Of a DNA stretch of 34,457 bases, positions 1 through 7,825 are shown piece by piece (position 1 is the first letter of the stretch; every line of letters begins with the position of its first letter). The position numbers were made by a program, and so were the translations under genes. The DNA comes from a bacterium (GTDB lineage Bacteria > Elusimicrobiota > Elusimicrobia > UBA1565 > UBA9628), in NCBI GenBank assembly GCA_021799485.1, contig JAJZAK010000001.1:1-34457 (forward strand). Direction: 5' to 3'. Under the pieces are notes generated by a model. That model saw only the letters and a list, made by a program, of their open reading frames with translations, did no database searches and had not been told where the DNA came from.

Positions 1-109
1 CATCGCGGCGTTGCTCCTCGGTTACAGGCCTCGGCCTGCGCCCTCGCCGCGCCTTGCGCTGGCTCCCAACCTGGGCCTTCAATTGTAAAGATATCATGGA
101 CTCACTACA
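1..109. other. left-edge sequence, no assignable gene
   Basis: This GC-rich edge stretch lies downstream of the coiled-coil gene. One plus-strand frame is open from the edge to a TAA near position 88 and would encode about 28 residues rich in Pro, Arg, Leu and Ala. That could be the tail of a gene starting outside the window, but low-complexity GC-rich sequence stays open by chance. I recognise no motif and no terminator hairpin with a T-run. Confidence 0.2.
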
Positions 110-799
110 CTAGGAATCTTTACGCTCGGCGTAGTCGGCCGCGAGCTTGCGCAAGGCCTCGTCGAAAGCGCGTTCCAGTTCCTGAACTTGCCGTGACTGC
201 TCCTCCAGCATCGTGAGTCGCGCCTGCTTGAGAACAGCCTCCCTCTCGGCCAGTGTCCGGCCGCGGGCGAGAAGCTCCTCTTGAATCGACTTCCATTGCG
301 CCGACATCTCGATCCGCTCCTGCTCGTGCGCTAGTTTTTCATTCTCCACGAGGAAGGCCGTCTCCCGGCGCCCCGCCTCTCGGCCGCGGCGTTCGGCGTC
401 GGCGAGGCTCTTCCTCAAGTCGTCGGTCGCGGCGCGAAGTTGCGAAATCTCGGCGCGGAGGCCGTCGGCCTCCCGGCGCAGGCGCTCGGACTCGGCACCT
501 TCGCGGCGCTCGCGATGCTCCTGGGCCTGCCCCTCGGCATCCCGGGCAAGCCGCTGATACCCCCTGACGGCTTCCTCCCACTCCTCGGCGGTCGCCTTCC
601 ATCGCCGCGCCGCGTCCTCCTTGACGCCGATCTCGGAACGCAGGCGATTGATTTCGGCCTGCTGCCGGCCGACGGCCTCCTTGGCCGCGTCAAGCTCCGC
701 GGCGGAGCGACGGATCCGGTCGAGCGCCCACCGGAGAGCGAGTTTCGCCGTGTCGAGATCGTTGATTTCCTGCGGAACGGCGGAATCCTGTTCGGGCAC
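110..799 (-). CDS. coiled-coil protein of unknown function
   Basis: This is a 229-residue, highly charged protein with almost uninterrupted Glu/Arg/Ala/Leu heptad-like sequence from about residue 14 to the end. It is expected to be a long coiled coil. There is no signal peptide, membrane segment or catalytic motif. The start is GTG at 797-799, chosen because a strong ribosome binding site (AAGGAG on the minus strand) lies just upstream. The gene is monocistronic and divergent from the secreted protein gene at 885. The composition resembles SMC-hinge-free filament or scaffold proteins, but such resemblance is weak for coiled coils, so no function is assigned. High GC means that several other frames are open here. 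The ribosome binding site and the coherent heptads favour this one. Confidence 0.7.
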   Translation of the reverse strand: MPEQDSAVPQEINDLDTAKLALRWALDRIRRSAAELDAAKEAVGRQQAEINRLRSEIGVKEDAARRWKATAEEWEEAVRGYQRLARDAEGQAQEHRERREGAESERLRREADGLRAEISQLRAATDDLRKSLADAERRGREAGRRETAFLVENEKLAHEQERIEMSAQWKSIQEELLARGRTLAEREAVLKQARLTMLEEQSRQVQELERAFDEALRKLAADYAERKDS

Positions 800-871
800 G
801 ATATCTCCTTAAATTAAATAAGCGCTGCTCAAGTGTCGCGCGAACGCATTGCGATGTCAAGGCCTAAACTG

Positions 872-877
872 TAGAAT
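872..877 (+). promoter_or_regulatory. TAGAAT -10 box, near-leaderless
   Basis: TAGAAT lies 7 nt before the preferred ATG at 885, which puts the expected transcription start on or next to the start codon. No convincing -35 element is seen. The same hexamer occurs in a similar place before several other genes in the window. Confidence 0.35.
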
Positions 878-884
878 CGGCTTC

Positions 885-2378
885 ATGCGGGGAGTCGGGC
901 CGGCCTCCGGACTTTTGCTCCTCGCCCTTCTCGCGCCGCCGCGGCTTCATGCGGCTCCCTCCTTTAGCATGGTATCGACCTTCCCCTCGACCTCACCCGT
1001 CTTCAACGGCGCCATCCAGGCCTCGACGCCGACTCCTTACCCGCTCCGGGTCTATTACGTCGCCGAAAGTTCCTATGTGCTCTCCGCCACCACGATCGAC
1101 GGAAGCAGCTTCACGGCGGAGGAGGGCGTGCGCCTCTCCAGCGCCACGTCCCCGCAGCTGGGCGTCTCCATCTCCTCCATCACGGGCGTCACCGTGCTCC
1201 CCATGCCGACGAGCGGCTACTTCATGCTCTACTCCGTCATTGCCGACTCGCACGGCGCCTTGGACTATCAAATCGACAGCGCCACCTCCTCGGATGGCCT
1301 CAATTGGGCGAATACCTCCGCCACGGCCGCCGTGGTCGACGGGGGCTCCTCCTACCTCGCCTCCCCGAACCTCGTCGAGTTGTCAGACGGCGAGTGGCGG
1401 CTCTATTATATTCGGGCAGGCTCCGTCGTCGGCAACGGCGCCATCTACACCTCCAGCGTGACGAGCCCGGGCCAGAAACCCATCTTCGGGGAACCCGCCG
1501 TAGCTCTTAACGTCAACGCCTCCCAGGTCGCCGCCTCGACTCGGACCGACGGCCTTGTGCGGCTCTACTATGCCACGCCCGTCTCGGGAAGCGCGGACAC
1601 CGAGATCGCGAGCGCCCTTTCGATGGACGCGAACGGCACCTTCTTCACCGCGGAACCGGGAGTCCGGGCCTCGACGAGCTCCTTCTCGGGAACGCTGGCC
1701 TGGCCCTTCGTCATGCGCTCGACCAATTCCTATGAGTGGCGGCTCTACTACGATTACCTGCCCTCGGGGAAACTGCCGCCGCAGGAGTTCACGGCGCTGT
1801 CGGTGGCGCCGGCCCCCGCGGCCATCAATCCCGACTCCGCCTACAATACGGAATCCGCCGCCACTTTCACCATCGGCGGGGATGTTTTCTCGCCGGGCGT
1901 TACGGCGCAGCTTTCCAACGGCACAAACACCCTCCATGACACCGCCATCAACTACGTCAACGACGTGGACTTTGCCGCGACGTTCGACCTCCAGGGCGCC
2001 GCGGTTGGCTCCTGGAACCTCATCGTGACGAACGCCGACGGCAATAGCGCCACCCTTTACAACGCCCTTCATGTGACGTTCCCGCCAGGCTACGTGACGT
2101 TGAAGGACAATCTTCTCAAGCCGGCCCAGGGCGGAGCGACGACCATTTCGGTCACGATCTTCAACCCCGGCAACATCGTGGTCAAGATCTACACCCTCAT
2201 CGGGATGCACGAGGTGGCGACGGTCTTTGACGGCTACGAATCCTCTTCCGGGACGTATCCCTTCACATGGAACGGCACGACCTCCCGGGGCGACATGGTC
2301 GCAAGCGGCGTCTATATCGCCCGCGTCATCGGTCCCAAGCTCGACAGCCTCAACAACAAAATCGTGGTCATAAAATAG
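885..2378 (+). CDS. secreted beta-propeller-like protein with FlgD/T9SS-type C-terminal domain
   Basis: This is a 497-residue exported protein. Residues 1-24 form a signal peptide with a Leu-rich core ending in HAA. Residues of about 30-308 carry recurring blades with an R-x-YY core (LRVYY near 54, WRLYY near 171, VRLYY near 225, WRLYY near 285). This suggests a five-bladed, glycosidase- or sialidase-like beta-propeller. No catalytic acids can be assigned by eye. Residues of about 310-398 look like an IPT/TIG immunoglobulin-like domain. The last 90 residues resemble the FlgD Ig-like domain and type IX secretion sorting domains (SGVYIARV, ending KIVVIK). ATG 885 was preferred to the in-frame TTG at 849 because it directly precedes the signal peptide. 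A PorV-like outer-membrane protein gene follows, which suggests a cargo and export-partner pair. Substrate unknown. Confidence 0.8.
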   Translation: MRGVGPASGLLLLALLAPPRLHAAPSFSMVSTFPSTSPVFNGAIQASTPTPYPLRVYYVAESSYVLSATTIDGSSFTAEEGVRLSSATSPQLGVSISSITGVTVLPMPTSGYFMLYSVIADSHGALDYQIDSATSSDGLNWANTSATAAVVDGGSSYLASPNLVELSDGEWRLYYIRAGSVVGNGAIYTSSVTSPGQKPIFGEPAVALNVNASQVAASTRTDGLVRLYYATPVSGSADTEIASALSMDANGTFFTAEPGVRASTSSFSGTLAWPFVMRSTNSYEWRLYYDYLPSGKLPPQEFTALSVAPAPAAINPDSAYNTESAATFTIGGDVFSPGVTAQLSNGTNTLHDTAINYVNDVDFAATFDLQGAAVGSWNLIVTNADGNSATLYNALHVTFPPGYVTLKDNLLKPAQGGATTISVTIFNPGNIVVKIYTLIGMHEVATVFDGYESSSGTYPFTWNGTTSRGDMVASGVYIARVIGPKLDSLNNKIVVIK

Positions 2379-2390
2379 TCCGATACGGGT

Positions 2391-2488
2391 GTCAGGTCTC
2401 AACATTCGACAAGACGCTGGGGATTTGACGGAAATGAGACAGCTGACCTGAATGTCGGATTCGGATGCGCAGAATGTTGAGACCTGAC
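2391..2488. repeat. 17-bp perfect inverted repeat, REP/RAYT-like element
   Basis: The left arm at 2391-2407 (GTCAGGTCTCAACATTC) and the right arm at 2472-2488 are perfect reverse complements separated by 64 nt. The arms resemble the termini of REP-like elements mobilised by Y1/RAYT tyrosine transposases, as I remember them. No transposase gene lies nearby. The left arm begins 13 nt after the stop codon of the propeller gene, and the right arm overlaps the first codons of the PorV-like gene. Confidence 0.75.
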
Positions 2489-3418
2489 CCCTCCCGTGTT
2501 TTTCTCTTCATATCCGCGTTTTTTCTTCATGGACGGGCACTGGCCGAATCGGGGCTCAGCGCGGCGAGAATACTGACCGTTCCATTAAACGCCAGGGCGG
2601 ACGGCCTCGCCGGGGCTTTCACCGGCGTTCCGGGGGCTCTCGACTCGCTCGGCTACAACCCCGCGGGGCTCGCGGCGCTCACCAGTTCCGAGGTCGAAAG
2701 CACTTTCTCACCGGGAGTCTTGGACGACTATGACGGGGACTTCAATTACGGCCGCCGCGTCGGGCCGGCTGTTTTGTCCATCGGAGTTCTCTACTACAAC
2801 GGCGGCAGCGTCCAAATCAACCCGTCCTCCGGCGCCTCCTATACCGTGACGGCGGAGCAGGACACCGTAGGACTGGCGGGGCTCGCCCTGCCGCTCAAAT
2901 GGGGTTGGTCGGCGGGCGTGCTCGCCAAGCCATTCGACCTAGAGCTTGCCCAGCAAGCCCATGCCGCGGGATACGCCGTGGACGGGGGAGTCCTCTGGCG
3001 ATCCTTCATCCCCGGGCTGTCGGCGGGTGCCTCCGTGGAGAACATGGGACCCCCAGTCCGGTTTGACTCTCTGGCCGACCCCCTGCCCCGCACGGAGCGG
3101 GCCGGAGCTTCCTATGCCTTCCAAACGCTCAGAAGCGGCGAGATGCTCGGAGCCCCCGTGCATTTCCTCATAACGGCGGACGCCTTGAAGCCTCAGGACC
3201 AGAATCTCGGCGAAGCCGCGGGACTCGAAATCTCGCAGACCTACAAGAACCGCTTCTCCATCGCTCTACGCGGCGGCTATCTTTTCAACCAGAACCCCAA
3301 TGCCGTCTCCTTCGGCGCCAGCCTGCGAGATGGGAGGCTTTTTTTTGACTACGGCATCAACGTCTTCGAGAATATTTATTATCCGCAGAGTTCGTTCACG
3401 CTGGGATACCGGTTTTAA
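2465..3418 (+). CDS. PorV/PorQ (UPF0164)-like outer-membrane beta-barrel protein
   Basis: This 317-residue protein has a signal peptide (about residues 1-27, ending GRALA). The following segment is typical of the PorV/UPF0164 family: an A-R-x-L-x-x-P-x-x-A-R-A-D-G-L-A-G-A-F stretch and then Y-N-P-A-G-L. Alternating hydrophobic beta strands follow and the protein ends in F (GYRF), as outer-membrane barrels do. In Bacteroidota, PorV shuttles type IX cargo from the translocon. The upstream gene encodes an exported protein with a T9SS/FlgD-like C-terminus, so a role in its surface delivery is plausible but inferred. Start codon ATG 2465 lies inside a mobile-type inverted repeat, whose right arm encodes roughly residues 3-8. 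In-frame ATG 2474 or TTG 2477 are alternatives that still leave a usable signal peptide. Confidence 0.78.
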   Translation: MRRMLRPDPSRVFLFISAFFLHGRALAESGLSAARILTVPLNARADGLAGAFTGVPGALDSLGYNPAGLAALTSSEVESTFSPGVLDDYDGDFNYGRRVGPAVLSIGVLYYNGGSVQINPSSGASYTVTAEQDTVGLAGLALPLKWGWSAGVLAKPFDLELAQQAHAAGYAVDGGVLWRSFIPGLSAGASVENMGPPVRFDSLADPLPRTERAGASYAFQTLRSGEMLGAPVHFLITADALKPQDQNLGEAAGLEISQTYKNRFSIALRGGYLFNQNPNAVSFGASLRDGRLFFDYGINVFENIYYPQSSFTLGYRF

Positions 3419-3437
3419 GGGAAAGCATCTCGAACCC

Positions 3438-3467
3438 TTGTCATCCCCTCACGAGTCTTTTTATACT
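3438..3467 (+). promoter_or_regulatory. sigma-70-type promoter of the amidotransferase/bat operon
   Basis: TTGTCA (3438-3443) and TATACT (3462-3467) are separated by 18 bp. This is the best two-element promoter in the window. It lies 22 nt before ATG 3490, so the leader would be about 15 nt. All genes to 13315 follow with overlaps or short gaps, so this could drive the whole operon. Confidence 0.55.
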
Positions 3468-3489
3468 CTTAACGGTTCATAACTGGCCC

Positions 3490-4335
3490 ATGTGCCGACT
3501 CTTCGCTCAACTCTCTGCGACCCCGGCGCCAGTCAGGCCCTATCTGATCGATTCGGCCTACTCGCTCCTGCGCCAGAGCGACGCCGACCCCAAGCGCCCG
3601 CAAAAGGATGGCTGGGGGATCGCCCATTTCAAGGGGGGACGGGTCGTGCTCGTCAAAAGCCCAGGCGCCGCTTCCAAGGAACGTCGGCGCTTTGAGCGGG
3701 AGGCCGGAAAAACCGTCTCCCGCAGCGCCGTCGCCCATCTTCGCGCCGCCTCCAATCCTCTGGGCCTTCCGATCAAAAAACTCATCTCCAAGGCCAACTC
3801 CCAGCCGTTCACGGACGGCCGCATCCTATTTGCCCATAACGGAACGCTCGAAATCCCACAGGAAGTCGCGGGGGCCCTCGGACCGCTCAGACGGAATCTC
3901 CGCTCCCGAAACGACAGCGAGGTCTATTTCTGGCAATTCATCAAGCATTACCGGAAGACCCGTGACGTCGCCAAGGCGCTCACGCTCTGCGTCAAGGAAG
4001 ACTGGGACCTCTGGAGGAAGTGCCAAGACAAGCACCCCGACAAGGAGAAGCCCTACACGAGCTTGAACGTCCTCATCGCCGAGCCGAAGCGCCTGTATGC
4101 TTTTTGCCACGCCTTCCGGCCCAAGCCCGCGCGCTCCCTGTTTACCCCCGGGCTTCCCTGGACCGTGATGACCTTTGCGCGGCGCGGCGCCCGGCTCCTC
4201 GTGTCGAGCGAGGGCCTTGACCAAAAACCCTGGAAGCGCCTGACGCCGCCGGCGCTCCTGACGGCCGATGTCGGTTCCGGGCGTCTCCGCGTCTCCGTCC
4301 GGAAATTGAAGCTTCCGCTCCCGAAAGGAACCTGA
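3490..4335 (+). CDS. class II glutamine amidotransferase (YafJ/EgtC-like)
   Basis: This 281-residue N-terminal-nucleophile amidotransferase starts MCRLF, so Cys2 would become the catalytic N-terminal cysteine after Met removal. Further family motifs are DGWGIA (40-45), HLRAAS (83-88) and FAHNGT (114-119), which form the glutamine-binding and oxyanion region. There is no second synthetase domain. The length matches stand-alone class II GATases such as YafJ, whose substrate is not established, rather than GlmS, PurF or AsnB. The last part is poorly conserved and basic. It is the first gene behind a good promoter, and its stop overlaps the next start by one base (TGATG), so it is probably cotranscribed with the HEAT and bat genes. 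Why an amidotransferase belongs there is unclear. Confidence 0.85.
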   Translation: MCRLFAQLSATPAPVRPYLIDSAYSLLRQSDADPKRPQKDGWGIAHFKGGRVVLVKSPGAASKERRRFEREAGKTVSRSAVAHLRAASNPLGLPIKKLISKANSQPFTDGRILFAHNGTLEIPQEVAGALGPLRRNLRSRNDSEVYFWQFIKHYRKTRDVAKALTLCVKEDWDLWRKCQDKHPDKEKPYTSLNVLIAEPKRLYAFCHAFRPKPARSLFTPGLPWTVMTFARRGARLLVSSEGLDQKPWKRLTPPALLTADVGSGRLRVSVRKLKLPLPKGT

Positions 4336-5021
4336 TGAAATACTATGTCGCGATCGCCGTCCTCATCATAGCCATAGGCGCCGCCGTCCTGCGGCTCCAG
4401 CAGAGCCCGTCGGGCGCCGACAGGAAGCCGCCTCCGCCGGCACCGGTCCAGCCGCCACCGGCGCCCATCATCGATCCCGTTCAGGAGGAGAGAGTCATCA
4501 ACGCGACGAAGGACAATAATCCGAGCGTGCGCTGGAACGCGGTTCTCTTTCTCATCAACATGCGCTCCACCAAAGCCAAGCCCATCATCTTCTGGATGCT
4601 CCACCACGACATGGACTCGGAACTCAAGGTCAAGCTCATCGGACTCCTTGCAAAAAACGCCGGCCCCGATGCCCCCGAGGTGATCCGCCAAATCGAATCC
4701 GCCGCCCACGACCCGAACTCCAAGGTCCGCATCGAGGCCATGAAGACCTTGGACCAGATGAGCGATTTCGCCGCGTCGCCTCTCTTGACCAGGGCCCTCC
4801 GCGACCAGGACGCCGACGTGCGGCGCCAGGCGCTTCTCAGCCTCAACGATCTTCAGTCAAAATGGAACGCGAAAGTCCTCGCCGACATGAAGGCGCAGAT
4901 GGCGCAGGAAGCCCAGGCCGCCTGCCGGGCGCGCCTCGCCAACGAGCCCCTTTGGAAAAAACTAGCCCGATCGCTCGGGTTCACGGAGGATCAAAATGGA
5001 AACGGGAATTGCGGAAATTAA
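4335..5021 (+). CDS. membrane-anchored HEAT-repeat protein
   Basis: This 228-residue protein has an N-terminal hydrophobic segment (about residues 3-22) that works as a signal anchor. A Pro-rich linker follows at about 28-46. Four or so HEAT/armadillo-type helical repeats then run from about 50 to 190, recognisable by patterns such as PEVIRQIESAAHD and ALRDQDADVRRQALLSL. HEAT repeats are protein-protein scaffolds, and the domain should face the periplasm. The gene overlaps the amidotransferase by one base and overlaps moxR by 26 bases. Tight translational coupling to a MoxR/Bat operon suggests that the scaffold serves that complex, but this is inferred. No catalytic motif is present. Confidence 0.75.
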   Translation: MKYYVAIAVLIIAIGAAVLRLQQSPSGADRKPPPPAPVQPPPAPIIDPVQEERVINATKDNNPSVRWNAVLFLINMRSTKAKPIIFWMLHHDMDSELKVKLIGLLAKNAGPDAPEVIRQIESAAHDPNSKVRIEAMKTLDQMSDFAASPLLTRALRDQDADVRRQALLSLNDLQSKWNAKVLADMKAQMAQEAQAACRARLANEPLWKKLARSLGFTEDQNGNGNCGN

Positions 5022-5985
5022 TCGCAAAGTATCGGAAGAGAGCCAGTTCCTGGCCGTCTTGCGCCGCGAGATCGCGCGCGTGCTGGTGGGACAAGACGAG
5101 CTTGTCGACAGAATCCTGACGGCGCTCTTGGCGGGCGGTCACGTCCTCATCGAAGGAGTTCCGGGACTCGCGAAAACTCTCACCATCAAAACCCTGGCCC
5201 AGGCGATCGACGCCGCATTCTCGCGCATCCAATTCACGCCGGACTTGCTGCCGGCGGACCTCACGGGCACGCTCGTCTTCAACCCGAAGGAATCCCAGTT
5301 CTTCGTGCGCAAGGGGCCGGTCTTCGCGAATCTCGTGCTCGCCGATGAGATCAACCGCGCGCCGGCCAAGGTCCAGAGCGCGCTCCTCGAAGCCATGCAG
5401 GAGCGCCACGTCACGATCGGGACTTCGACCTACCCGTTGCCGGACATGTTCCTCGTCCTGGCCACCCAAAACCCGATCGAACAGGAAGGCACCTACCCGC
5501 TGCCGGAGGCCCAGATCGACCGCTTCATGTTCAAAATCAACATATCCTACCCGAGCAAGCCCGAGGAAAAGTCGATTCTCGAGCGCATGACGGGCACAAC
5601 CCTGCCCCAGCCCTCCAAGGCAGCCAACCCCGAGAAAATCCTCAAGGCTCAGCAACTGGCGAGCCAGGTCTACATCGATGAGAAAGTCAAGAATTACATC
5701 GTGGATCTCGTCTTCGCGACCAGGCGGCCCTCCGAGTACCATCTCGATGCCCACAAGACCCACATCGCCTACGGCGCGAGCCCGCGCGCGACGATCTACC
5801 TCGCCCAAGGCGCCAAGGCCTACGCCTTCCTCAACGGCCGAGGCTACGTAACGCCCGAGGACGTCAAGGCCATCGGCAGGGATGTCCTGCGCCATCGCAT
5901 CCTCCTCACCTACGAGGCCGAGGCCGAGAACGTGACCGCCGAGAACGTCCTCCAGACCCTCTTCGAGACGGTCGAAGTCCCTTGA
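4996..5985 (+). CDS. MoxR-family AAA+ ATPase
   Basis: This 329-residue AAA+ ATPase has Walker A GVPGLAKT (54-61), Walker B LVLADEIN (113-120) and sensor 1 ATQNP (156-160). The MoxR signature EQEGTYPLPEAQ-DRF follows, with the usual lid domain at the end. MoxR proteins act as chaperone-like ATPases that work with VWA-domain partners in the cytoplasm. Here the partners would be the DUF58 and BatA/BatB products encoded immediately downstream. ATG 4996 lies inside the end of the HEAT gene. The stop overlaps the next gene by four bases (TTGA). All nucleotide-binding residues are present, so it should be active. Confidence 0.95.
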   Translation: METGIAEINRKVSEESQFLAVLRREIARVLVGQDELVDRILTALLAGGHVLIEGVPGLAKTLTIKTLAQAIDAAFSRIQFTPDLLPADLTGTLVFNPKESQFFVRKGPVFANLVLADEINRAPAKVQSALLEAMQERHVTIGTSTYPLPDMFLVLATQNPIEQEGTYPLPEAQIDRFMFKINISYPSKPEEKSILERMTGTTLPQPSKAANPEKILKAQQLASQVYIDEKVKNYIVDLVFATRRPSEYHLDAHKTHIAYGASPRATIYLAQGAKAYAFLNGRGYVTPEDVKAIGRDVLRHRILLTYEAEAENVTAENVLQTLFETVEVP

Positions 5986-6866
5986 TCGCCCCTGAAATAC
6001 TCGCCCAGGTACGGCGCATCGAGATCATCACCAACAAACTCGTCTCGGAGACTTTCGCCGGCGAGTACCTGAGCGTCTTCAAGGGGCGCGGCATGGAATT
6101 TTCCGAGGTGCGGGAATACGTGCCGGGAGACGACGTGCGCTCGATCGACTGGAACGTCACCGCCCGGGCGGGGCGCCCTTTCGTCAAGATCCACTCCGAG
6201 GAGCGCGAACTCGTCGTGGCCATCGCCTGCGACCTTTCGGGCTCGCAATTCTTCGGGAGCCGCGGACACCTCAAAAAGGAGATCGCCGCCGAGATCGCGG
6301 CCGTGTTGGCCTTCTCGGCGCTGCGCAATAACGACAAAGCCGGTCTCCTGCTCTTCACGAACGCCGTCGAGGAGTACATCCCGCCCCGCAAGGCCCGAAG
6401 CCACGTCCTGCACCTCATACGAGATCTTCTCGTCTTCAATCCTCACGGACGCGGGACCGACATCAAGGCTGTCCTCGACGCCGCCATGCGGGTGCTTCGT
6501 CGCCGCTCGATTCTGTTTCTGATCTCGGATTTCCGCGACGAGGGCTTTGAAAAGGCCCTCAAGCTCTGCTCCCTCAGGCACGACCTGATCCCCGTCGTCA
6601 TCACGGACCCTCTCGAACTCAACGTGCCGGAGCTCCCCGCGACGATCGAGGTTACGGATCCTGAAACCGGAAGGCGCGCGCTCGTTGACGCGCGTTCCCG
6701 CGCGCTCCTGGCCGCCCACTCCTTGCGCGAGCGGCGGCGGCTCGACACTCTTCAGGATCTCTTCGAGCGCACGGGACTTGACCCCATCCGCGTCAGCACC
6801 GACCGTCCCTACATCGACCCCTTGATTCAGTTTTTCCGGACGCGGATCATGAAATTGCGGCGATGA
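5982..6866 (+). CDS. DUF58 protein with VWA-like fold
   Basis: This 294-residue protein carries the DUF58 core: GRGMEFSEVREYVPGDDVRSIDWNVTAR can be followed from about residue 36 to 62 (G36, D50, D56 and W57 are the landmarks). Next comes a MIDAS-like DLSGS at about 84-88. It has no signal peptide or membrane segment, so it is cytosolic. DUF58 proteins are regular partners of MoxR ATPases and link to BatA/BatB. The start is TTG at 5982, overlapping the moxR stop. No better start exists close by, and the DUF58 domain starts within 30 residues. It overlaps the next gene by four bases (ATGA). Confidence 0.9.
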   Translation: MIAPEILAQVRRIEIITNKLVSETFAGEYLSVFKGRGMEFSEVREYVPGDDVRSIDWNVTARAGRPFVKIHSEERELVVAIACDLSGSQFFGSRGHLKKEIAAEIAAVLAFSALRNNDKAGLLLFTNAVEEYIPPRKARSHVLHLIRDLLVFNPHGRGTDIKAVLDAAMRVLRRRSILFLISDFRDEGFEKALKLCSLRHDLIPVVITDPLELNVPELPATIEVTDPETGRRALVDARSRALLAAHSLRERRRLDTLQDLFERTGLDPIRVSTDRPYIDPLIQFFRTRIMKLRR

Positions 6867-7825
6867 TGTCCAACAGTCCACGGAAAGCCTTTCATCTGCC
6901 CGTCGCGGCCTTCCTTGGCCTTCCGTTGATTTGGGTTTCTCCCGCGCAGGCCGTCTCGGTGCAAGTCACCCCTTCGACCACCTCTGCCACGCTGGGCCAG
7001 CCCGTCCCTTTCTTGGCGCAGGCCGACCTCCCCGCCGGAGCCACCCTTGATTTGGATCTTCAACATTCGGCGACGGACGTCTTCGCCATCCAGCATATCG
7101 CCAAAGCCGACGAATCTCCGGGCACCTCCGGATTAAGGCTTCGCTTCGACATCCTGCCGCTCGCCTTGGGGAAGCTCCCGGTCAATCTCGCCTTCCGCGT
7201 CACGCAGGACGGAACCACGTCCATCATCCAAGCGGACCCCATCACCCTCGACATCGCGCCGCCTCCGGGCGTCACCAAGGCCAGCGAAATCCGGGACATC
7301 AAGGGCCCCTTGAGAGCCCGATGGCCTCTATGGCTCTGGCTTATTCTGGGAGCGCTCCTAGCCGGCCTCATCTACGCCTGGCGAAGGAAAATGCGGGGGC
7401 GAGACGGCTTCACGACAAGGGCTGCCCAAGGCCCCCCTCGAAGCCCCGAAGAACTGGCCCGGGAAGCCTTGGAGACTCTTCGCGCCTCAGGCTTGTGGCA
7501 AGAAGGCCGGCGTCGGGAGTTTTACTTTGAACTGACCGAGATCCTGCGCCTGTACCTTGAAAATCGGGCCCATATCCCCGCGACGAGGCTGACGACCACG
7601 GAACTCCTTCGGAATCTTAGGCAGGCGGAGCTCGACAAAGAGGTGTGCGGGGCCGTCCGCAAGATCATGGATCGGGCCGACCTCGTCAAGTTCGCGAAGC
7701 TGGCGCCCGCCGGCGGGTGGGGCGAGGAGGATATCGCCGCGGCCCTCTCCATCGTCGCCTCCCTGGAGCCTCCGCCACCGGCGCCTCCAGAACCGAAAGA
7801 ACAGGCGGCCGGCAAGACCTCATGA
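6863..7825 (+). CDS. DUF4381-like Bat-operon membrane protein
   Basis: This 320-residue protein has a signal peptide (1-30, ending SPAQA) and a short beta-rich periplasmic domain. A DIKGP motif at 145-149 precedes a single transmembrane segment (about 154-172). The cytoplasmic part carries the pattern REFYFELTEILRLYLENR followed by TTTELLRNLR, which is typical of DUF4381/BatD-related cytoplasmic domains. Its place between the DUF58 gene and batA is usual for this family. It probably tethers the MoxR/DUF58 module to the membrane VWA proteins. ATG 6863 overlaps the upstream stop, and ATG 6866 is an equivalent alternative. It overlaps batA by four bases (ATGA). The function is inferred from context. 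Confidence 0.75.
   Translation: MMSNSPRKAFHLPVAAFLGLPLIWVSPAQAVSVQVTPSTTSATLGQPVPFLAQADLPAGATLDLDLQHSATDVFAIQHIAKADESPGTSGLRLRFDILPLALGKLPVNLAFRVTQDGTTSIIQADPITLDIAPPPGVTKASEIRDIKGPLRARWPLWLWLILGALLAGLIYAWRRKMRGRDGFTTRAAQGPPRSPEELAREALETLRASGLWQEGRRREFYFELTEILRLYLENRAHIPATRLTTTELLRNLRQAELDKEVCGAVRKIMDRADLVKFAKLAPAGGWGEEDIAAALSIVASLEPPPPAPPEPKEQAAGKTS

Noticed and set aside
849-884. upstream TTG start for the propeller protein
   Set aside because: It would add 12 residues before the signal peptide and cover the TAGAAT box. ATG 885 fits better.
1383-2405. 340-residue minus-strand open frame opposite the propeller protein
   Set aside because: It is low-complexity Arg/Gly/Asp-rich sequence without any domain, and the plus-strand gene has a signal peptide and recognisable domains. 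Such frames arise from codon bias in GC-rich DNA.
4981-5895. 304-residue minus-strand frame opposite moxR
   Set aside because: It has no motif and lies antisense to an intact AAA+ ATPase with all catalytic residues.
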